From contig NZ_JAKGCR010000007.1 of NCBI RefSeq assembly GCF_022668875.1, forward strand, positions 124,001 to 188,000: a stretch of 64,000 bases of DNA. The letters run 5' to 3'. The position numbers and the translations under genes were made by a program. The notes beneath the pieces were generated by a model, which had not been told where the DNA came from, did not search any database, and saw only the letters and a program-made list of their open reading frames with translations. Position 1 is the first letter of the stretch. Each line of letters opens with the position of its first letter. The stretch comes from Domibacillus sp. PGB-M46. Its GTDB lineage: Bacteria > Bacillota > Bacilli > Bacillales > Domibacillaceae. This document shows positions 51,444 to 63,411 of this stretch, one piece after another.

Positions 51444-52892
51444 TTACAGCTTCGGCTTTTCTTTATGGAAATCAGTTGCCTGCTCGTACGCATGCGCAAC
51501 ACGGTATACGTTCTTTTCATCGAAATGGCGTCCAATAATCTGCAGGCCAAGCGGCAGGCCGTTTTCTGCGAATCCGCACGGAACCGAAATGCCCGGTACG
51601 CCGGCAAGGTTTACTGGAATCGTTAAAATGTCATTTGCGTACATTGTTAACGGATCATCGATAATTTCGCCGATTTTAAACGCCGGTGTTGGTGTTGTAG
51701 GGCCGATGATCACGTCATAGCTCGCGAACACATCTTCAAAGTCTTTTTTAATCAGTGTGCGCACTTGCTGCGCTTTTTTATAATACGCATCGTAGTAGCC
51801 TGAGCTTAGCGCGAACGTACCAAGCATAATCCGGCGTTTTACTTCGTCGCCAAAGCCTTCTGCGCGTGTTTTTTTGTATAAATCGATTAAGTTTTCGGCG
51901 CCTTCTGCACGGTAGCCGTAGCGGATACCGTCAAAACGGGCCAGGTTGGATGACGCTTCAGATGACGCGAGCAGGTAGTACGTGGCCACACCGTATTTTG
52001 AATGCGGAAGAGATACTTCTTCCCACGTAGCACCAAGCCCTTCCAATACTTTCAGCGCCGCAAGAACAGACTGTCTTACTTCTTCTGAAACACCTTCTCC
52101 AAGGTATTCTTTCGGTACAGCAATGCGCAACCCTTTAATGTCGCCTGTTAACCCGGCAGCAAAGCTTTCGGCCGGCACATTCGCCGAAGTTGAATCGTAC
52201 GGATCAACGCCAGCAAGCGCTTCTAAAAGATGTGCATTGTCTTCTACATTGCGTGTAATAGGCCCAATCTGGTCAAGAGACGATGCAAAAGCAATCAAAC
52301 CAAAGCGGGATACGCGTCCGTATGTAGGTTTCATGCCGACTACGCCGCAGAAAGAAGCCGGCTGGCGAATCGATCCGCCTGTATCTGAGCCAAGTGAAAA
52401 CGGTACTTCGCCTGCTGCAACAGCCGCAGCAGAGCCGCCTGATGAACCGCCTGGCACGTGAGCTAAATTCCATGGGTTACGTGTTTTTTGGAAGCTTGAG
52501 TTTTCCGTTGATGAGCCCATCGCAAATTCGTCCATGTTTAGCTTGCCGACTGTAATGGTTCCGGCTTCACGAAGCTTATTTACCACGGTTGCATCATAAA
52601 TCGGGTCAAAGTTGTGAAGGATTTGGCTGGCAGCAGTCGTGCGGAGTCCTTTTGTAACGATATTATCTTTTATGCCAATCGGAATCCCTGATAAAATACC
52701 GGTTTTTCCTGCACCTTGTGCTTCTTCCGCCTGCTTGCGGGCACGCTCTTCGTCTAATGCAAGAAACGCTTTTACATCTCCGTCTACAGCGGCGATGCGT
52801 TTGAATGATTCATCCACAAGATCCGGAATCGATACTTCTTTTTTGTCGATCATCGATTGAATCTCGGTTAATTTGTGATCAAATAATGACAC
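51444..52892 (-). CDS. gatA: aspartyl/glutamyl-tRNA amidotransferase subunit A
   Basis: 482 aa, GTG start at 52892 behind AAGGAGGAG. Amidase-signature enzyme with an intact Ser-Ser-Lys triad: Lys 75 in PIGIKDNI, Ser 150 in [11 protein letters not shown] and Ser 174 in [10 protein letters not shown]. It releases ammonia from glutamine for the GatB-catalysed amidation. It lies 15 bases before gatB. Confidence 0.95.
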   Translation of the reverse strand: MSLFDHKLTEIQSMIDKKEVSIPDLVDESFKRIAAVDGDVKAFLALDEERARKQAEEAQGAGKTGILSGIPIGIKDNIVTKGLRTTAASQILHNFDPIYDATVVNKLREAGTITVGKLNMDEFAMGSSTENSSFQKTRNPWNLAHVPGGSSGGSAAAVAAGEVPFSLGSDTGGSIRQPASFCGVVGMKPTYGRVSRFGLIAFASSLDQIGPITRNVEDNAHLLEALAGVDPYDSTSANVPAESFAAGLTGDIKGLRIAVPKEYLGEGVSEEVRQSVLAALKVLEGLGATWEEVSLPHSKYGVATYYLLASSEASSNLARFDGIRYGYRAEGAENLIDLYKKTRAEGFGDEVKRRIMLGTFALSSGYYDAYYKKAQQVRTLIKKDFEDVFASYDVIIGPTTPTPAFKIGEIIDDPLTMYANDILTIPVNLAGVPGISVPCGFAENGLPLGLQIIGRHFDEKNVYRVAHAYEQATDFHKEKPKL

Positions 52893-52904
52893 GGTCTCTC
52901 CTCC

Positions 52905-53195
52905 TTACTCGATAATAGACGGAACCCGAATTTGGCCGTCCTGCTGATCCGGTGCATTTTTCAATACTTCTTCCCGGTCTAATCCTGGTGCCGATTCGTC
53001 TTTCCGCAATACATTCTTCATATTTAAAACGTGCGATGTCGGCTGCACGTTTGATGTATCCAGTTCATTCAGCTGCTCGGCAAATGTAATGATCGCATCG
53101 AGCTGTTCTGTAAATGTATGCACTTCTTCGTCCGTAATCGCAAGGCGCGCCAAATGGGCCACGTGCCGGACTTGTTCTTCTGAAATTCGCGTCAA
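52905..53195 (-). CDS. gatC: aspartyl/glutamyl-tRNA amidotransferase subunit C
   Basis: 96 aa, TTG start at 53195 nine bases after GGAGG. Begins [19 protein letters not shown] and contains the conserved NVQPTSHVL and LRKDE segments. It wraps around GatA and GatB to stabilise the complex. It sits 12 bases upstream of gatA, as in other Bacillaceae. Confidence 0.93.
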   Translation of the reverse strand: MTRISEEQVRHVAHLARLAITDEEVHTFTEQLDAIITFAEQLNELDTSNVQPTSHVLNMKNVLRKDESAPGLDREEVLKNAPDQQDGQIRVPSIIE

Positions 53196-53245
53196 TGGAA
53201 TCCACCTCCGTAAAAAATTTGTACGCTAATAATTGCACAAAGTCT

Positions 53246-53273
53246 ATTTTACCATGATTTCAGCCCGCGTGAA
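53246..53273 (-). promoter_or_regulatory. gatCAB promoter
   Basis: On the minus strand TTCACG and an extended -10 TGGTAAAAT, with a 16-base spacer. Confidence 0.55.
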
Positions 53274-53281
53274 CAAAAAGA

Positions 53282-53311
53282 AGAACCGCCCTCCAAAATG
53301 AAGGCGGTTCT
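53282..53311 (-). terminator. terminator after aceA
   Basis: GAACCGCC and GGCGGTTC pair around a 12-base loop; a T-rich run follows on the minus strand. Confidence 0.65.
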
Positions 53312-53363
53312 TAATCTATTTTGCATCCCCCAATGCAAGACAAATCCCTTTGTTCGCGGCTGA

Positions 53364-54653
53364 TCAGTTTGTTTGAAATTGTTCTTCTTCTGTTGACCCT
53401 TTCAATGCCGTTGTAGAAGACTGTCCTCCTGTTACAGTCATCGACACGGCATCAAAATAACCAGTTCCTACTTCACGCTGGTGCCGGGTTGCTGTGTATC
53501 CATCTTTTTCCGCTGCAAATTCCGCCTGCTGAAGTTCCGAGTAAGCACCCATTCCCCGGTCTTTGTATCCGCTCGCAAGCTGGAACATGCTGTAATTCAG
53601 CGTATGGAAGCCAGCAAGTGTAACAAACTGGAATTTGTAGCCCATCTTTCCAAGTTCCACTTGGTATTTCCCAATGGTTTCATCGTCGAGTTTTGCCTTC
53701 CAGTTAAAGGAAGGCGAGCAGTTGTACGCAAGCAATTTGCCCGGGAATTTTTCATGAATGGCATCGGCAAAGCGCCGTGCATCCTCCAGATTCGGTTCGG
53801 ATGTTTCGCACCAGATCATATCTGCATATGGCGCATAAGCAAGACCGCGTGCAATAGCTTGATCAAGGCCCGCTTTCGTCCGGAAAAAGCCTTCAGATGT
53901 ACGTTCGCCTGTAATAAACGGAGCATCAGCCGGATCGATGTCACTGGTGATCAGGTCCGCTGCATCTGCATCTGTACGTGCAATTAAAACCGTTGGGGTC
54001 CCCATTACATCTGCTGCAAGGCGTGCCGCAATCAAGTTTCGTACAGCCGTTTGTGTCGGCAGGAGTACTTTCCCCCCCAGATGCCCGCATTTTTTCTCTG
54101 AAGAAAGCTGATCCTCAAAGTGGACACCTGCTGCACCCGCTTCAATCATCCCTTTCATCAATTCAAATACATTAAGCTGTCCCCCAAATCCAGCTTCAGC
54201 ATCGGCTACAATCGGAGCGAAATAATCATTGGAATGATCACCTTCCATATGTGCGATCTGGTCAGCACGCTGAAGCGCCTGGTTGATTCGCTTTACAACA
54301 TTCGGCACGCTGTTTACCGGATACAAGCTTTGATCGGGATACATATGGCCTGAAAGATTGGCATCGGCAGCGACTTGCCAGCCGCTTAAATAAATCGCTT
54401 TCAAACCTGCTTTTACCTGCTGTACAGCCTGGTTTCCCGTCAGGGCACCGAGTGCATTCACGAAGCTTTCTCCTGTTACCAGACTCCATAGTTTGTCAGC
54501 GCCGCGCTGAGCCAGGGTATGCTCGATATCGATGGAGCCGCGAAGCTTGATCACTTCTTCTGCCGAATAAGGCCGCTCAATCCCTTTCCATCTAGCATCG
54601 TTTTCCCATGATTGTTGAAGCTGGTTCACCCGTGCTTGATCCATATTCCCCAT
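53364..54653 (-). CDS. aceA: isocitrate lyase
   Basis: 429 aa. The ICL signature KKCGH (187-191) within [17 protein letters not shown], metal-binding ADAEAGFGG and [10 protein letters not shown] identify it rather than a methylisocitrate lyase. It splits isocitrate to glyoxylate and succinate in the glyoxylate shunt, allowing growth on acetate or fatty acids. Malate synthase (aceB) is not adjacent. AAGGGG precedes the ATG. A strong promoter and a palindrome between promoter and start imply dedicated regulation. Confidence 0.94.
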   Translation of the reverse strand: MGNMDQARVNQLQQSWENDARWKGIERPYSAEEVIKLRGSIDIEHTLAQRGADKLWSLVTGESFVNALGALTGNQAVQQVKAGLKAIYLSGWQVAADANLSGHMYPDQSLYPVNSVPNVVKRINQALQRADQIAHMEGDHSNDYFAPIVADAEAGFGGQLNVFELMKGMIEAGAAGVHFEDQLSSEKKCGHLGGKVLLPTQTAVRNLIAARLAADVMGTPTVLIARTDADAADLITSDIDPADAPFITGERTSEGFFRTKAGLDQAIARGLAYAPYADMIWCETSEPNLEDARRFADAIHEKFPGKLLAYNCSPSFNWKAKLDDETIGKYQVELGKMGYKFQFVTLAGFHTLNYSMFQLASGYKDRGMGAYSELQQAEFAAEKDGYTATRHQREVGTGYFDAVSMTVTGGQSSTTALKGSTEEEQFQTN

Positions 54654-54669
54654 TTTAAAACATCCCCTT

Positions 54670-54695
54670 TGTTATAAAACAGATTGTTTATTACA
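54670..54695. promoter_or_regulatory. inverted repeat, probable operator of aceA
   Basis: TGTTATAAAACA (54670-54681) and TGTTTATTACA (54685-54695) are imperfect inverted copies three bases apart, located between the aceA -10 and its ribosome site. The regulator is unknown. Confidence 0.5.
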
Positions 54696-54701
54696 AAATG
54701 T

Positions 54702-54730
54702 ATTATATAACAGTATATTCTGCTTGCCAA
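54702..54730 (-). promoter_or_regulatory. aceA promoter
   Basis: On the minus strand TTGGCA and TATAAT are 17 bases apart, a near-consensus sigma-A promoter. Confidence 0.75.
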
Positions 54731-54757
54731 CCCATTTTTTAAAAAATTCAAAAAAAT

Positions 54758-54788
54758 AAAGCCGGAAGAATAAATTCTTCCGGCTTTT
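54758..54788 (-). terminator. terminator after zupT
   Basis: AAAGCCGGAAGAA and TTCTTCCGGCTTT pair around TAAA; a T-rich run follows on the minus strand. Confidence 0.8.
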
Positions 54789-54792
54789 CATT

Positions 54793-55602
54793 TTATAAAA
54801 GAAGCAATAAGCTGAGCGCCATAACAGCCATACCAGAGACAATCCCATAAATGGCTAGATGTGTCTGGTCGTACTTTTGGGCAGCCGGGAGCAGTTCATC
54901 AAGTGAAATAAACACCATAATGCCGGCAACACCCGCGAAAATCATGCCAAACATCGTATCCGTTAAATAAGGCATTAAAACGATCCAGGCTACAAGCGCT
55001 CCTACCGGCTCTGAAAGACCCGACAAAAAGGACCATTTAAACGCTTTTTTACGGCTTCCTGTCGCAAAGTAAAGAGGTACAGCCACTGCAATGCCTTCTG
55101 GAATATTATGAATGGCGACTGCCACTGCAATCGCAATACCGAGAGCTGGATCCTGAATGGCCGATGCAAAAGTTGCAATGCCCTCCGGAAAATTGTGAAT
55201 GGCAATGGCGATCGCAGTAAAAATCCCCATTTTTTTAAGCTTGGCGTATTCATCCTGCTCCGGCTCTTTATGAAATTCTTCTACTGTTTTCGTCTCGTGC
55301 GGATTTCCGGTTGACGGAATAAACTTATCGATCAAAGCGATGACAGCAATGCCGGCAAAAAAGCCGATGACGGTCAGCCAATAGCCCGTTTTCTCCCCGT
55401 GCTCTAAAACAAGCGCATCTTTCGCTTTTACAAAAATTTCGATCATCGAGACATAAATCATCACACCCGCTGAAAACCCAAGCGCCCAGGCGAGAAACTT
55501 TGTGTTTGTACGCGATGTGAAAAATGCCAGCGCACTGCCAATACCTGTTGCAAGACCAGCGAATAATGTTAAACCGATGGCCAGCATTACATTCTCATCC
55601 AT
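54793..55602 (-). CDS. zupT: ZIP family zinc transporter ZupT
   Basis: 269 aa from the ATG at 55602 after GGAGGAG; upstream in-frame codons lack a ribosome site. Eight hydrophobic helices. The metal-binding HNFPEGIATF and HNIPEGIAVAVP in helices 4 and 5 are the ZupT signature. It imports zinc and other divalent metals across the cytoplasmic membrane. The loop between helices 3 and 4 is acidic (HKEPEQDEYAKLK). Monocistronic; no Zur box was recognised. Confidence 0.88.
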   Translation of the reverse strand: MDENVMLAIGLTLFAGLATGIGSALAFFTSRTNTKFLAWALGFSAGVMIYVSMIEIFVKAKDALVLEHGEKTGYWLTVIGFFAGIAVIALIDKFIPSTGNPHETKTVEEFHKEPEQDEYAKLKKMGIFTAIAIAIHNFPEGIATFASAIQDPALGIAIAVAVAIHNIPEGIAVAVPLYFATGSRKKAFKWSFLSGLSEPVGALVAWIVLMPYLTDTMFGMIFAGVAGIMVFISLDELLPAAQKYDQTHLAIYGIVSGMAVMALSLLLLL

Positions 55603-55680
55603 CTGCGTTCTCCTCCATCTTTTTTTATTAGTGTATGCCATATGTTGCTCACGCGCAACTTTTTTTGTTGAGGTAAATAA

Positions 55681-55718
55681 AAAACCTGATCTCACCCAGC
55701 TGGATGAAATCAGGTTCT
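55681..55718 (-). terminator. terminator of the pcrB-pcrA-ligA-camS unit
   Basis: AACCTGAT and ATCAGGTT close a long stem with an inner CAGCTG region. On the minus strand T residues follow. Confidence 0.7.
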
Positions 55719-55721
55719 TCC

Positions 55722-56891
55722 TTATTCGTAAATATGAACATATGGTTCTTTCGCATTCGCTTCCTTCACAATAAGCGCTTCCGGGCCGCCTGTTGACGTA
55801 ATACTTACTTCAATCGGAATATATGCTGGAAAATGCTCCATCACAAGGCCGGTTACATACTGTGTAAAGCCAATCGCTTCCGCTTTTCCGTAAAACTGAA
55901 TTGGAATCTCAATTTTCAAGCTTGTCAGCTCTTCCCCGCTATAAAGCCCGCGTCCAATTACACCGTTTGTGCCATCAAAATAAGATTCAATATCCTGCTT
56001 AAAGTTAGCGAAATACGTAGAGTCTTCCCGATGGTCTTCTTCTGCAGAGCTGGATGGGAACAATACGTATTTTTCATTGACCGCTTTCCAGTCGGATGTA
56101 TCCGCATCACCTGCATCAAGGTGGGTATAAGCAATGAAATTTCCCGCTGTTACTGAGTTTTGCGGCGCCTGCTTAAATAAAGCAATCGTGATCGGAATGT
56201 TTTTTGTTTTGTCCATCGAACGAAGGCGCGAAGCTACTTCCGCAGCGATTTTCTTGCCTTCTCTTTCAACCGTTTCGTCATCCATTTTAAATTCGTACTG
56301 TGCGCCGTATTCTTCCTTTTGATAATAATGAACGGAATTAAGCGCAAGCCCGATCACCATGCCGTCGAGCTGCAAAGAGTTATCCTCTTTTTTCGTTAAA
56401 TAGTCCTGCTCCATAATATGAGCCAAATAAATCGGTGCTCTTTCGTTTCTTTCGTCAACGGACCCTTCGCCTGTATCTATCGGGTTCAGCCCAAGATTCT
56501 CTTTTGCTGTCAGCTCGTTTTCTTTTAACTGTGCATCTGTATACTTTCTGCTCAGCCAGGACCGGATCACATCTTCATCCAGCACCTGTCCCTCTTGAAA
56601 GAAAAATTGCTCTGGAGAAAAATTCTCCTGCGCAATCCGCATTAAGCCCGTTTCAAATTCAGCAATATCATAGCGTGTGTTTAAATTGGAAACAACAAGG
56701 CCACGCGCTTTGCCCGGTTCAAACGGTACGATTGTGCGGTAATAACTGTCCGAGATTTGATAGGTTGGAATAACAGATGTTTTTTCCTCCCCATCTCCCT
56801 GTGTTACTTCATCATTGTTCTGCAGCGCCGGCGCGCATCCACCCATAAGCAGCATGGCGGATACTGCCGCCATGACCCATTTCTTTTTCAA
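55722..56891 (-). CDS. camS: CamS family sex pheromone-like lipoprotein
   Basis: 389 aa from the TTG at 56891, eight bases after AGAGG; a GTG at 56900 is too close to that site. Lipoprotein signal peptide ending MLLMGGC, then the CamS domain (ISDSYYRTIVPFEPGKARGLV, LNTRYDIAEFETGLM). In enterococci the CamS signal peptide is processed into a peptide pheromone; in Bacillus (YerH) the function is unknown. It follows ligA by 12 bases, as in B. subtilis, and is the last gene of the operon. Confidence 0.9.
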   Translation of the reverse strand: MKKKWVMAAVSAMLLMGGCAPALQNNDEVTQGDGEEKTSVIPTYQISDSYYRTIVPFEPGKARGLVVSNLNTRYDIAEFETGLMRIAQENFSPEQFFFQEGQVLDEDVIRSWLSRKYTDAQLKENELTAKENLGLNPIDTGEGSVDERNERAPIYLAHIMEQDYLTKKEDNSLQLDGMVIGLALNSVHYYQKEEYGAQYEFKMDDETVEREGKKIAAEVASRLRSMDKTKNIPITIALFKQAPQNSVTAGNFIAYTHLDAGDADTSDWKAVNEKYVLFPSSSAEEDHREDSTYFANFKQDIESYFDGTNGVIGRGLYSGEELTSLKIEIPIQFYGKAEAIGFTQYVTGLVMEHFPAYIPIEVSITSTGGPEALIVKEANAKEPYVHIYE

Positions 56892-56903
56892 AAAAGCCAC
56901 CTC

Positions 56904-58940
<2,037 letters not shown>

Positions 58941-59008
58941 TCACGTGGGTTACAAAGGCGCTGCCGCAGGACGCGGCGTGTGCGGCCTTCGATTCTTTAA
59001 ACCGGTTT

Positions 59009-61201
59009 TTATATCTTTTCAATCGGTGCGAATTGTGCAAGAAGCCGCTTAATGCCGGTTGGGCTCGGAAACGCAATGTCCAGCTCTGTGCTGTCGCCGT
59101 TTCCTTTTACCGCCACAACGGTCCCTGTTCCCCATTTTTTATGCGCCGCTTTATCGCCAACCCTCCACTCCAGCCCTGCCGCCGCACTCGTTTGCGGGCG
59201 TGTTACAGCCGGACGTGTTTTTTGGCCAAACGGCATCGCTTTTCGAGGCTGTCGTTTCGGATTCTCTGATTCAAGCAGATCCTCTGGAATTTCGCTGATA
59301 AAGCGCGACACAGGATTCATGTTTGTTTTTCCGTATAGTGTCCGCATTTCTGCATTGGTCATATACAGCTCTTCTTCCGCACGGGTAATCCCGACATACG
59401 CAAGACGGCGTTCTTCTTCCATTTCCTCGTCATCCATAAGCGAGCGGCTGTGAGGAAAGACGCCTTCTTCCAGCCCTATCAGGAATACAACGGGGAATTC
59501 AAGCCCTTTAGCGGAATGAAGCGTCATAAGGACGACAGATTCTGCCGGCCCTTCTTCCTTGCCGAGCTGGTCTATATCTGCAACAAGTGCCAGATCGGTT
59601 AAAAAAGCAATAAGCGTTTTGTCTTCGTTTGATTCTTCAAAAGACTTTGTGACGGATAAAAACTCTTCGATATTTTCAATCCGTGTCTGCGCTTCAATTG
59701 TTTTTTCCGCTGCAAGCATGTCCACGTACCCGGTTCGGTCAATCACTTCTTCTACAAGCTCAGAGACAGATAAGTATTCCTGCTGCTGTGTATAAACATG
59801 AATCAGATCTCGAAAATCAGCTGCTGCATTCGCGGCTTTACCGCTTAAACCGATAAAATCGACTTCTGCAAGGGCTCTAAACATGGAAATGTCATTCTCC
59901 TGCGCGTAGCGGGCAATTTTATCAAGTGACGTGGAACCGAGGCCCCTCTTCGGAACATTAATGACACGCGACAAGCTGATATCATCATCCGGATTTGCAA
60001 TCAGGCGCAAATACGCGAGCAGGTCTTTGATTTCCTTCCGATCATAGAATTTAATACCGCCGACGATCGTATAGTCAATGTTTGACTTCATCAGTGTTTC
60101 CTCAATCAAACGCGACTGGGCATTTGTGCGGTACAAAACAGCAAAATCAGACGGCTTTCTTCCCGTGGCGGAAAGCTCTTTTATTTTACCGGCCACAAAT
60201 TCAGCTTCTGTCCGTTCGCTGTCAGCCCGGAAATAAGCGATTTTTTTTCCATCCACATTTTCAGTCCAAAGCTTTTTCGGCTTTCGGTTGGCATTGTTTT
60301 CAATCACTTCATTCGCTGCCTGTAGAATCCGTCCTGTTGACCGGTAGTTTTGTTCAAGAATAATCGCTTTTGCATGAGGATAATCTTTTTCGAAAGATAA
60401 AATATTCGCAATGTCCGCACCGCGCCAGCGATAAATGCTCTGGTCACTGTCGCCGACTACACATAAATTTTGAAAACGGCTCGCCAGCTGCTTCACAAGG
60501 GTGTACTGCGACTTATTCGTATCCTGATACTCATCCACGTGAATATACTGAAACTTGCGCTGATAAAACTCCAATACTTCCGGCACCCGCTCAAACAGTC
60601 GGATCGTCAGCATAATCAAATCGTCAAAGTCAAGCGCATTGTTTTTCTTTAAGCGCTTTTCATATTCCGTGTACACATCAGACGTGACTTTATCCATATA
60701 GCCGCCCTGCTGGCGCGCAAACGCCGCCGCATCCACCAAAATGTTTTTAGACGAGCTGATCGCGCCAAGCAGCGCCCGCGGATCAAACTTTTTCGGATCA
60801 ATGTTTAAATCTTTTAAAATGCTTTTAATGACCGAAAGCTGATCTGCTGTATCTAAAATCGTAAAATTCCGGCTGTAGCCAATCCGGTCAATATCCCGGC
60901 GCAAAATGCGCACACACATGGAGTGGAATGTCGACATCCAGATTTCTTCAGCTGCACCGCCAAGCAGCGCACCAATCCGGTCTTTCATTTCGCGCGCCGC
61001 TTTATTGGTAAACGTAAGCGCCAAAATGTTATAGGGATTGATTTCTTTTTCAACAATTAAATAGGCAATCCGGTGTGTCAGCACCCGGGTTTTGCCTGAG
61101 CCCGCTCCAGCCATAATCAGGAGCGGCCCTTCTGTTGTTTTAACGGCTTCCTGCTGCTGTGGATTCAAACCGTTTAATAATCGATCTGTTAAAAATTGCA
61201 T
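59009..61201 (-). CDS. pcrA: ATP-dependent DNA helicase PcrA
   Basis: 730 aa UvrD/Rep superfamily 1A helicase. Walker A AGAGSGKT (31-38), [17 protein letters not shown], Walker B-type [21 protein letters not shown], and [18 protein letters not shown] in the C-terminal half. The end ([13 protein letters not shown]-like [20 protein letters not shown]) is the Tudor-like domain that contacts RNA polymerase. It acts in DNA repair, displacement of RecA and clearing of transcription conflicts. A LexA-like box and -10 lie between pcrB and pcrA. Confidence 0.96.
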   Translation of the reverse strand: MQFLTDRLLNGLNPQQQEAVKTTEGPLLIMAGAGSGKTRVLTHRIAYLIVEKEINPYNILALTFTNKAAREMKDRIGALLGGAAEEIWMSTFHSMCVRILRRDIDRIGYSRNFTILDTADQLSVIKSILKDLNIDPKKFDPRALLGAISSSKNILVDAAAFARQQGGYMDKVTSDVYTEYEKRLKKNNALDFDDLIMLTIRLFERVPEVLEFYQRKFQYIHVDEYQDTNKSQYTLVKQLASRFQNLCVVGDSDQSIYRWRGADIANILSFEKDYPHAKAIILEQNYRSTGRILQAANEVIENNANRKPKKLWTENVDGKKIAYFRADSERTEAEFVAGKIKELSATGRKPSDFAVLYRTNAQSRLIEETLMKSNIDYTIVGGIKFYDRKEIKDLLAYLRLIANPDDDISLSRVINVPKRGLGSTSLDKIARYAQENDISMFRALAEVDFIGLSGKAANAAADFRDLIHVYTQQQEYLSVSELVEEVIDRTGYVDMLAAEKTIEAQTRIENIEEFLSVTKSFEESNEDKTLIAFLTDLALVADIDQLGKEEGPAESVVLMTLHSAKGLEFPVVFLIGLEEGVFPHSRSLMDDEEMEEERRLAYVGITRAEEELYMTNAEMRTLYGKTNMNPVSRFISEIPEDLLESENPKRQPRKAMPFGQKTRPAVTRPQTSAAAGLEWRVGDKAAHKKWGTGTVVAVKGNGDSTELDIAFPSPTGIKRLLAQFAPIEKI

Positions 61202-61217
61202 CCTGCCACCACCATTT

Positions 61218-61231
61218 AGAACGTTTGTTCT
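61218..61231 (-). promoter_or_regulatory. LexA-like SOS box before pcrA
   Basis: AGAACGTTTGTTCT holds the GAAC-N4-GTTC core of the Bacillus LexA site. On the minus strand it follows TATAAT (61232-61238 region) directly, where a repressor would block pcrA transcription. Confidence 0.6.
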
Positions 61232-61241
61232 TTATTATACA

Positions 61242-61934
61242 CTATTTTTGAACCGCCGCGACGGTTTTTAATGCTTCTTCCGGCTTTTCATAAACCGCAT
61301 TTCCGACAATGACTACATCCGCATAACGCCCGATTTCTTTTGCCTGCTGGGCTGTTTGAATACCGCCTCCGTAGAAAAACACGGTTTCGGTTTCTTTTAA
61401 CACTTCGGCCGCTTGCTGCACGGCTTCAACATCACCATACGTGCCGCTGTATTCCAAATAAAAAACAGGCAGCTTCCATAAGTGGCCGGCCAGACGTGCA
61501 TACGCAATGACATCCTCCGTATCCGGCTTTTCGGAAACACCAGTCAGTTTCGCTGCCTTGCACTCAGGGTTCGCAATACAATAGCCCTCTACAATCAATT
61601 CACCCGGATCCATTAAATCGCCGTATTCTTTCATCGCTTCCACGTGCAGGCCGGTAATCCATTCGGCCCGGTTTGTATTTAAAACGGTTGGAATCAAATA
61701 CAAATCAAAGCCCGGTGTTACGATTTCAAGTGACGATACTTCCAGCACGCACGGAAGCGGAAAGCGGCGCACCCGTACCATTAAGTCCAGTACATTATCC
61801 AGCGTAACGCCATCTGAACCGCCTACGACAATAGCATCCGTTCCAGATTCGCATACACGTTCGAGCAATTCATCATCTATCGGTTTATTCGGATCTAATT
61901 TAAACACATGCCGCCATTCGCGAACATCATACAT
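61242..61934 (-). CDS. pcrB: heptaprenylglyceryl phosphate synthase PcrB
   Basis: 230 aa from the ATG at 61934, eight bases after GGAGG (an ATG at 61949 overlaps that site); this matches B. subtilis PcrB. TIM-barrel prenyltransferase: HVFKLDPNKPIDDE, GGSDGVTLDNVL, EGYCIANPECKAA, YLEYSGTYG and YGGGIQTAQQA. It joins heptaprenyl diphosphate to sn-glycerol 1-phosphate, giving archaeal-type ether lipids. It heads the pcrB-pcrA-ligA-camS unit. Confidence 0.95.
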   Translation of the reverse strand: MYDVREWRHVFKLDPNKPIDDELLERVCESGTDAIVVGGSDGVTLDNVLDLMVRVRRFPLPCVLEVSSLEIVTPGFDLYLIPTVLNTNRAEWITGLHVEAMKEYGDLMDPGELIVEGYCIANPECKAAKLTGVSEKPDTEDVIAYARLAGHLWKLPVFYLEYSGTYGDVEAVQQAAEVLKETETVFFYGGGIQTAQQAKEIGRYADVVIVGNAVYEKPEEALKTVAAVQK

Positions 61935-61969
61935 GTGCACTGCCTCCATTCATTCAACTACAACTTCGT

Positions 61970-62010
61970 ATTATATCATGAAACAGCGCCCGCTTCATTC
62001 GTTCAACGAA
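61970..62010 (-). promoter_or_regulatory. pcrB promoter with upstream palindrome
   Basis: On the minus strand an extended -10 TGATATAAT lies 36 bases before the ATG. A perfect inverted repeat, TTCGTT-C-AACGAA (61998-62010), covers the -35 area. Confidence 0.5.
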
Positions 62011-62067
62011 ACGGCTTTGTTCCGCTTATTTATTTATACTCTTTAAAAAAAGCCTTCTCTGTCTACA

Positions 62068-62101
62068 GAAAAAAGCAGCTCTTTTGGGAGCTGCTTTTTT
62101 G
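62068..62101 (-). terminator. terminator after yerC
   Basis: AAGCAGCTC and GAGCTGCTT pair around a short loop, with A and T runs on both sides, between yerC and the pcrB promoter. Confidence 0.8.
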
Positions 62102-62103
62102 CT

Positions 62104-62400
62104 TTATTCTTTATCATACACGCGCTTCAACACGAATTCATAGCCGTCATTTCCATAGTTTAAGCATCGTTTCACACGGGAAATAGTAGCGGTTGATGCA
62201 CCGGTTTCCGTTTCAATTTTATGATAGGTTTTGCCTTCTTGAAGCATCCGTGCTACTTCAAGACGCTGGGCCAGTGACTGAATTTCATTTACTGTGCACA
62301 GATCATCGAAAAATCGATAGCATTCTTCCAGATCCTTCAACGAGAGGACAGCTTGAAACAGCTGGTCCAGCTCCCTCCCCCGCAACTTATCTATCTGCAT
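62104..62400 (-). CDS. yerC: YerC/TrpR-like DNA-binding protein
   Basis: 98 aa from the ATG at 62400 (a TTG six bases earlier is possible). Entirely helical TrpR-repressor fold: LCTVNEIQSLAQRLEVARMLQEGKTYHKIETETGASTATISRVKRCL gives the helix-turn-helix near 40-80. Its target and ligand in Bacillus are not established; it is not known to regulate trp genes. It starts three bases past the yerB stop, with its ribosome site inside yerB. Confidence 0.9.
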   Translation of the reverse strand: MQIDKLRGRELDQLFQAVLSLKDLEECYRFFDDLCTVNEIQSLAQRLEVARMLQEGKTYHKIETETGASTATISRVKRCLNYGNDGYEFVLKRVYDKE

Positions 62401-62402
62401 GA

Positions 62403-63377
62403 TCAACTTCCATTCCCTTCACCATCTATTTCTACCTTTACTGCTTTATTTAATCCTCTTGAGGCCGGCACTATGTGAATCCACGTTTTTCCTGTTACGA
62501 AAGCAGGACCGCTTTCTGTATTAGGCACGATCCGCCCATCCTGATTGCGCCATTTCACGAGGTTCATGACACCTTCTTGAAAAAGAAACGCATCTCCACC
62601 AGAGGTTAAATCAATATCCAGACGCCCTTTTGCATCGACAACACGATGGTCCGCTTCGATAACGAAAACATTATCTGCTTTGATCTCTGCCCCGTCTATC
62701 GTCCGGCGGTATTGATCGCCATCATACTCATATCTTGATTCGAATAAATCATTTGATGACGGCCGAATAGAAAACGCTTCTGCCGGGTCACCAGTCAGCG
62801 ATGCTGCTTCCTTTTTCGATAAAAAAGCCAGCCGCGACGGCGCGTCATTTAAGCTGTAGCCTTCTTCTTCGGCAACATGGAACGCTTCCTTCATATCTAC
62901 ATATGAATTATGCGGTGCTTTCCGGGACGGGTCCCGCTTAAACACATCGCCATCATGCTGGATACCATTAACCTGATCTACTTCACCGGACAGCAGCATC
63001 TCCTGCGCTTCTGGACTATAGCCGTGGGCTAAAAACAGTGCATCGTACCCTTTAGAAAGCTCGACAAGATAATCGCGTGCGCTCCGGACAGGCCCCGCTT
63101 TATCTGGATATTCGCTTTGATAGATGGCTAAAAACCGAGTGATGCCGCCTTCTGTCAAAATTTCATATACAATATCCGCTTTCTCAAGAGCCGTCTGTGG
63201 ACGGGCTGACGGATGATTGCTAATCACGACCGCTACAGCCCGGTGTGCATTATCTGATGATTGAATGCCTGTTAAAGGATTGAGCTCACTTTTTTCATTC
63301 TTGCTGGCAGGCTCGGCACTTGAACATCCGCTGATTAAAACGGCTGCTGCAGCCATTGCCATCCATTTTTTTCTCAT
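62403..63377 (-). CDS. yerB: DUF3048 family lipoprotein YerB
   Basis: 324 aa. Lipoprotein signal with LISGCSS (Cys 18). DUF3048 segments: NPLTGIQ, VVISNHPSARPQTALEKADIVYEILTEGGITRFLAIYQ, GPVRSARDYLVELS and a C-terminal half with GKTWIHIVPAS. Function unknown; surface-anchored in Gram-positive bacteria. CGGAG precedes the ATG. Upstream of yerC and downstream of yerA, as in B. subtilis. Confidence 0.9.
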   Translation of the reverse strand: MRKKWMAMAAAAVLISGCSSAEPASKNEKSELNPLTGIQSSDNAHRAVAVVISNHPSARPQTALEKADIVYEILTEGGITRFLAIYQSEYPDKAGPVRSARDYLVELSKGYDALFLAHGYSPEAQEMLLSGEVDQVNGIQHDGDVFKRDPSRKAPHNSYVDMKEAFHVAEEEGYSLNDAPSRLAFLSKKEAASLTGDPAEAFSIRPSSNDLFESRYEYDGDQYRRTIDGAEIKADNVFVIEADHRVVDAKGRLDIDLTSGGDAFLFQEGVMNLVKWRNQDGRIVPNTESGPAFVTGKTWIHIVPASRGLNKAVKVEIDGEGNGS

Positions 63378-63411
63378 ATCGACACTCCGAAAATAGTTTT
63401 ACTTTACTATT

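Noticed and set aside
51982-52461. 159-codon plus-strand ORF
   Set aside because: Lies entirely antisense to gatA, which has clear family motifs.
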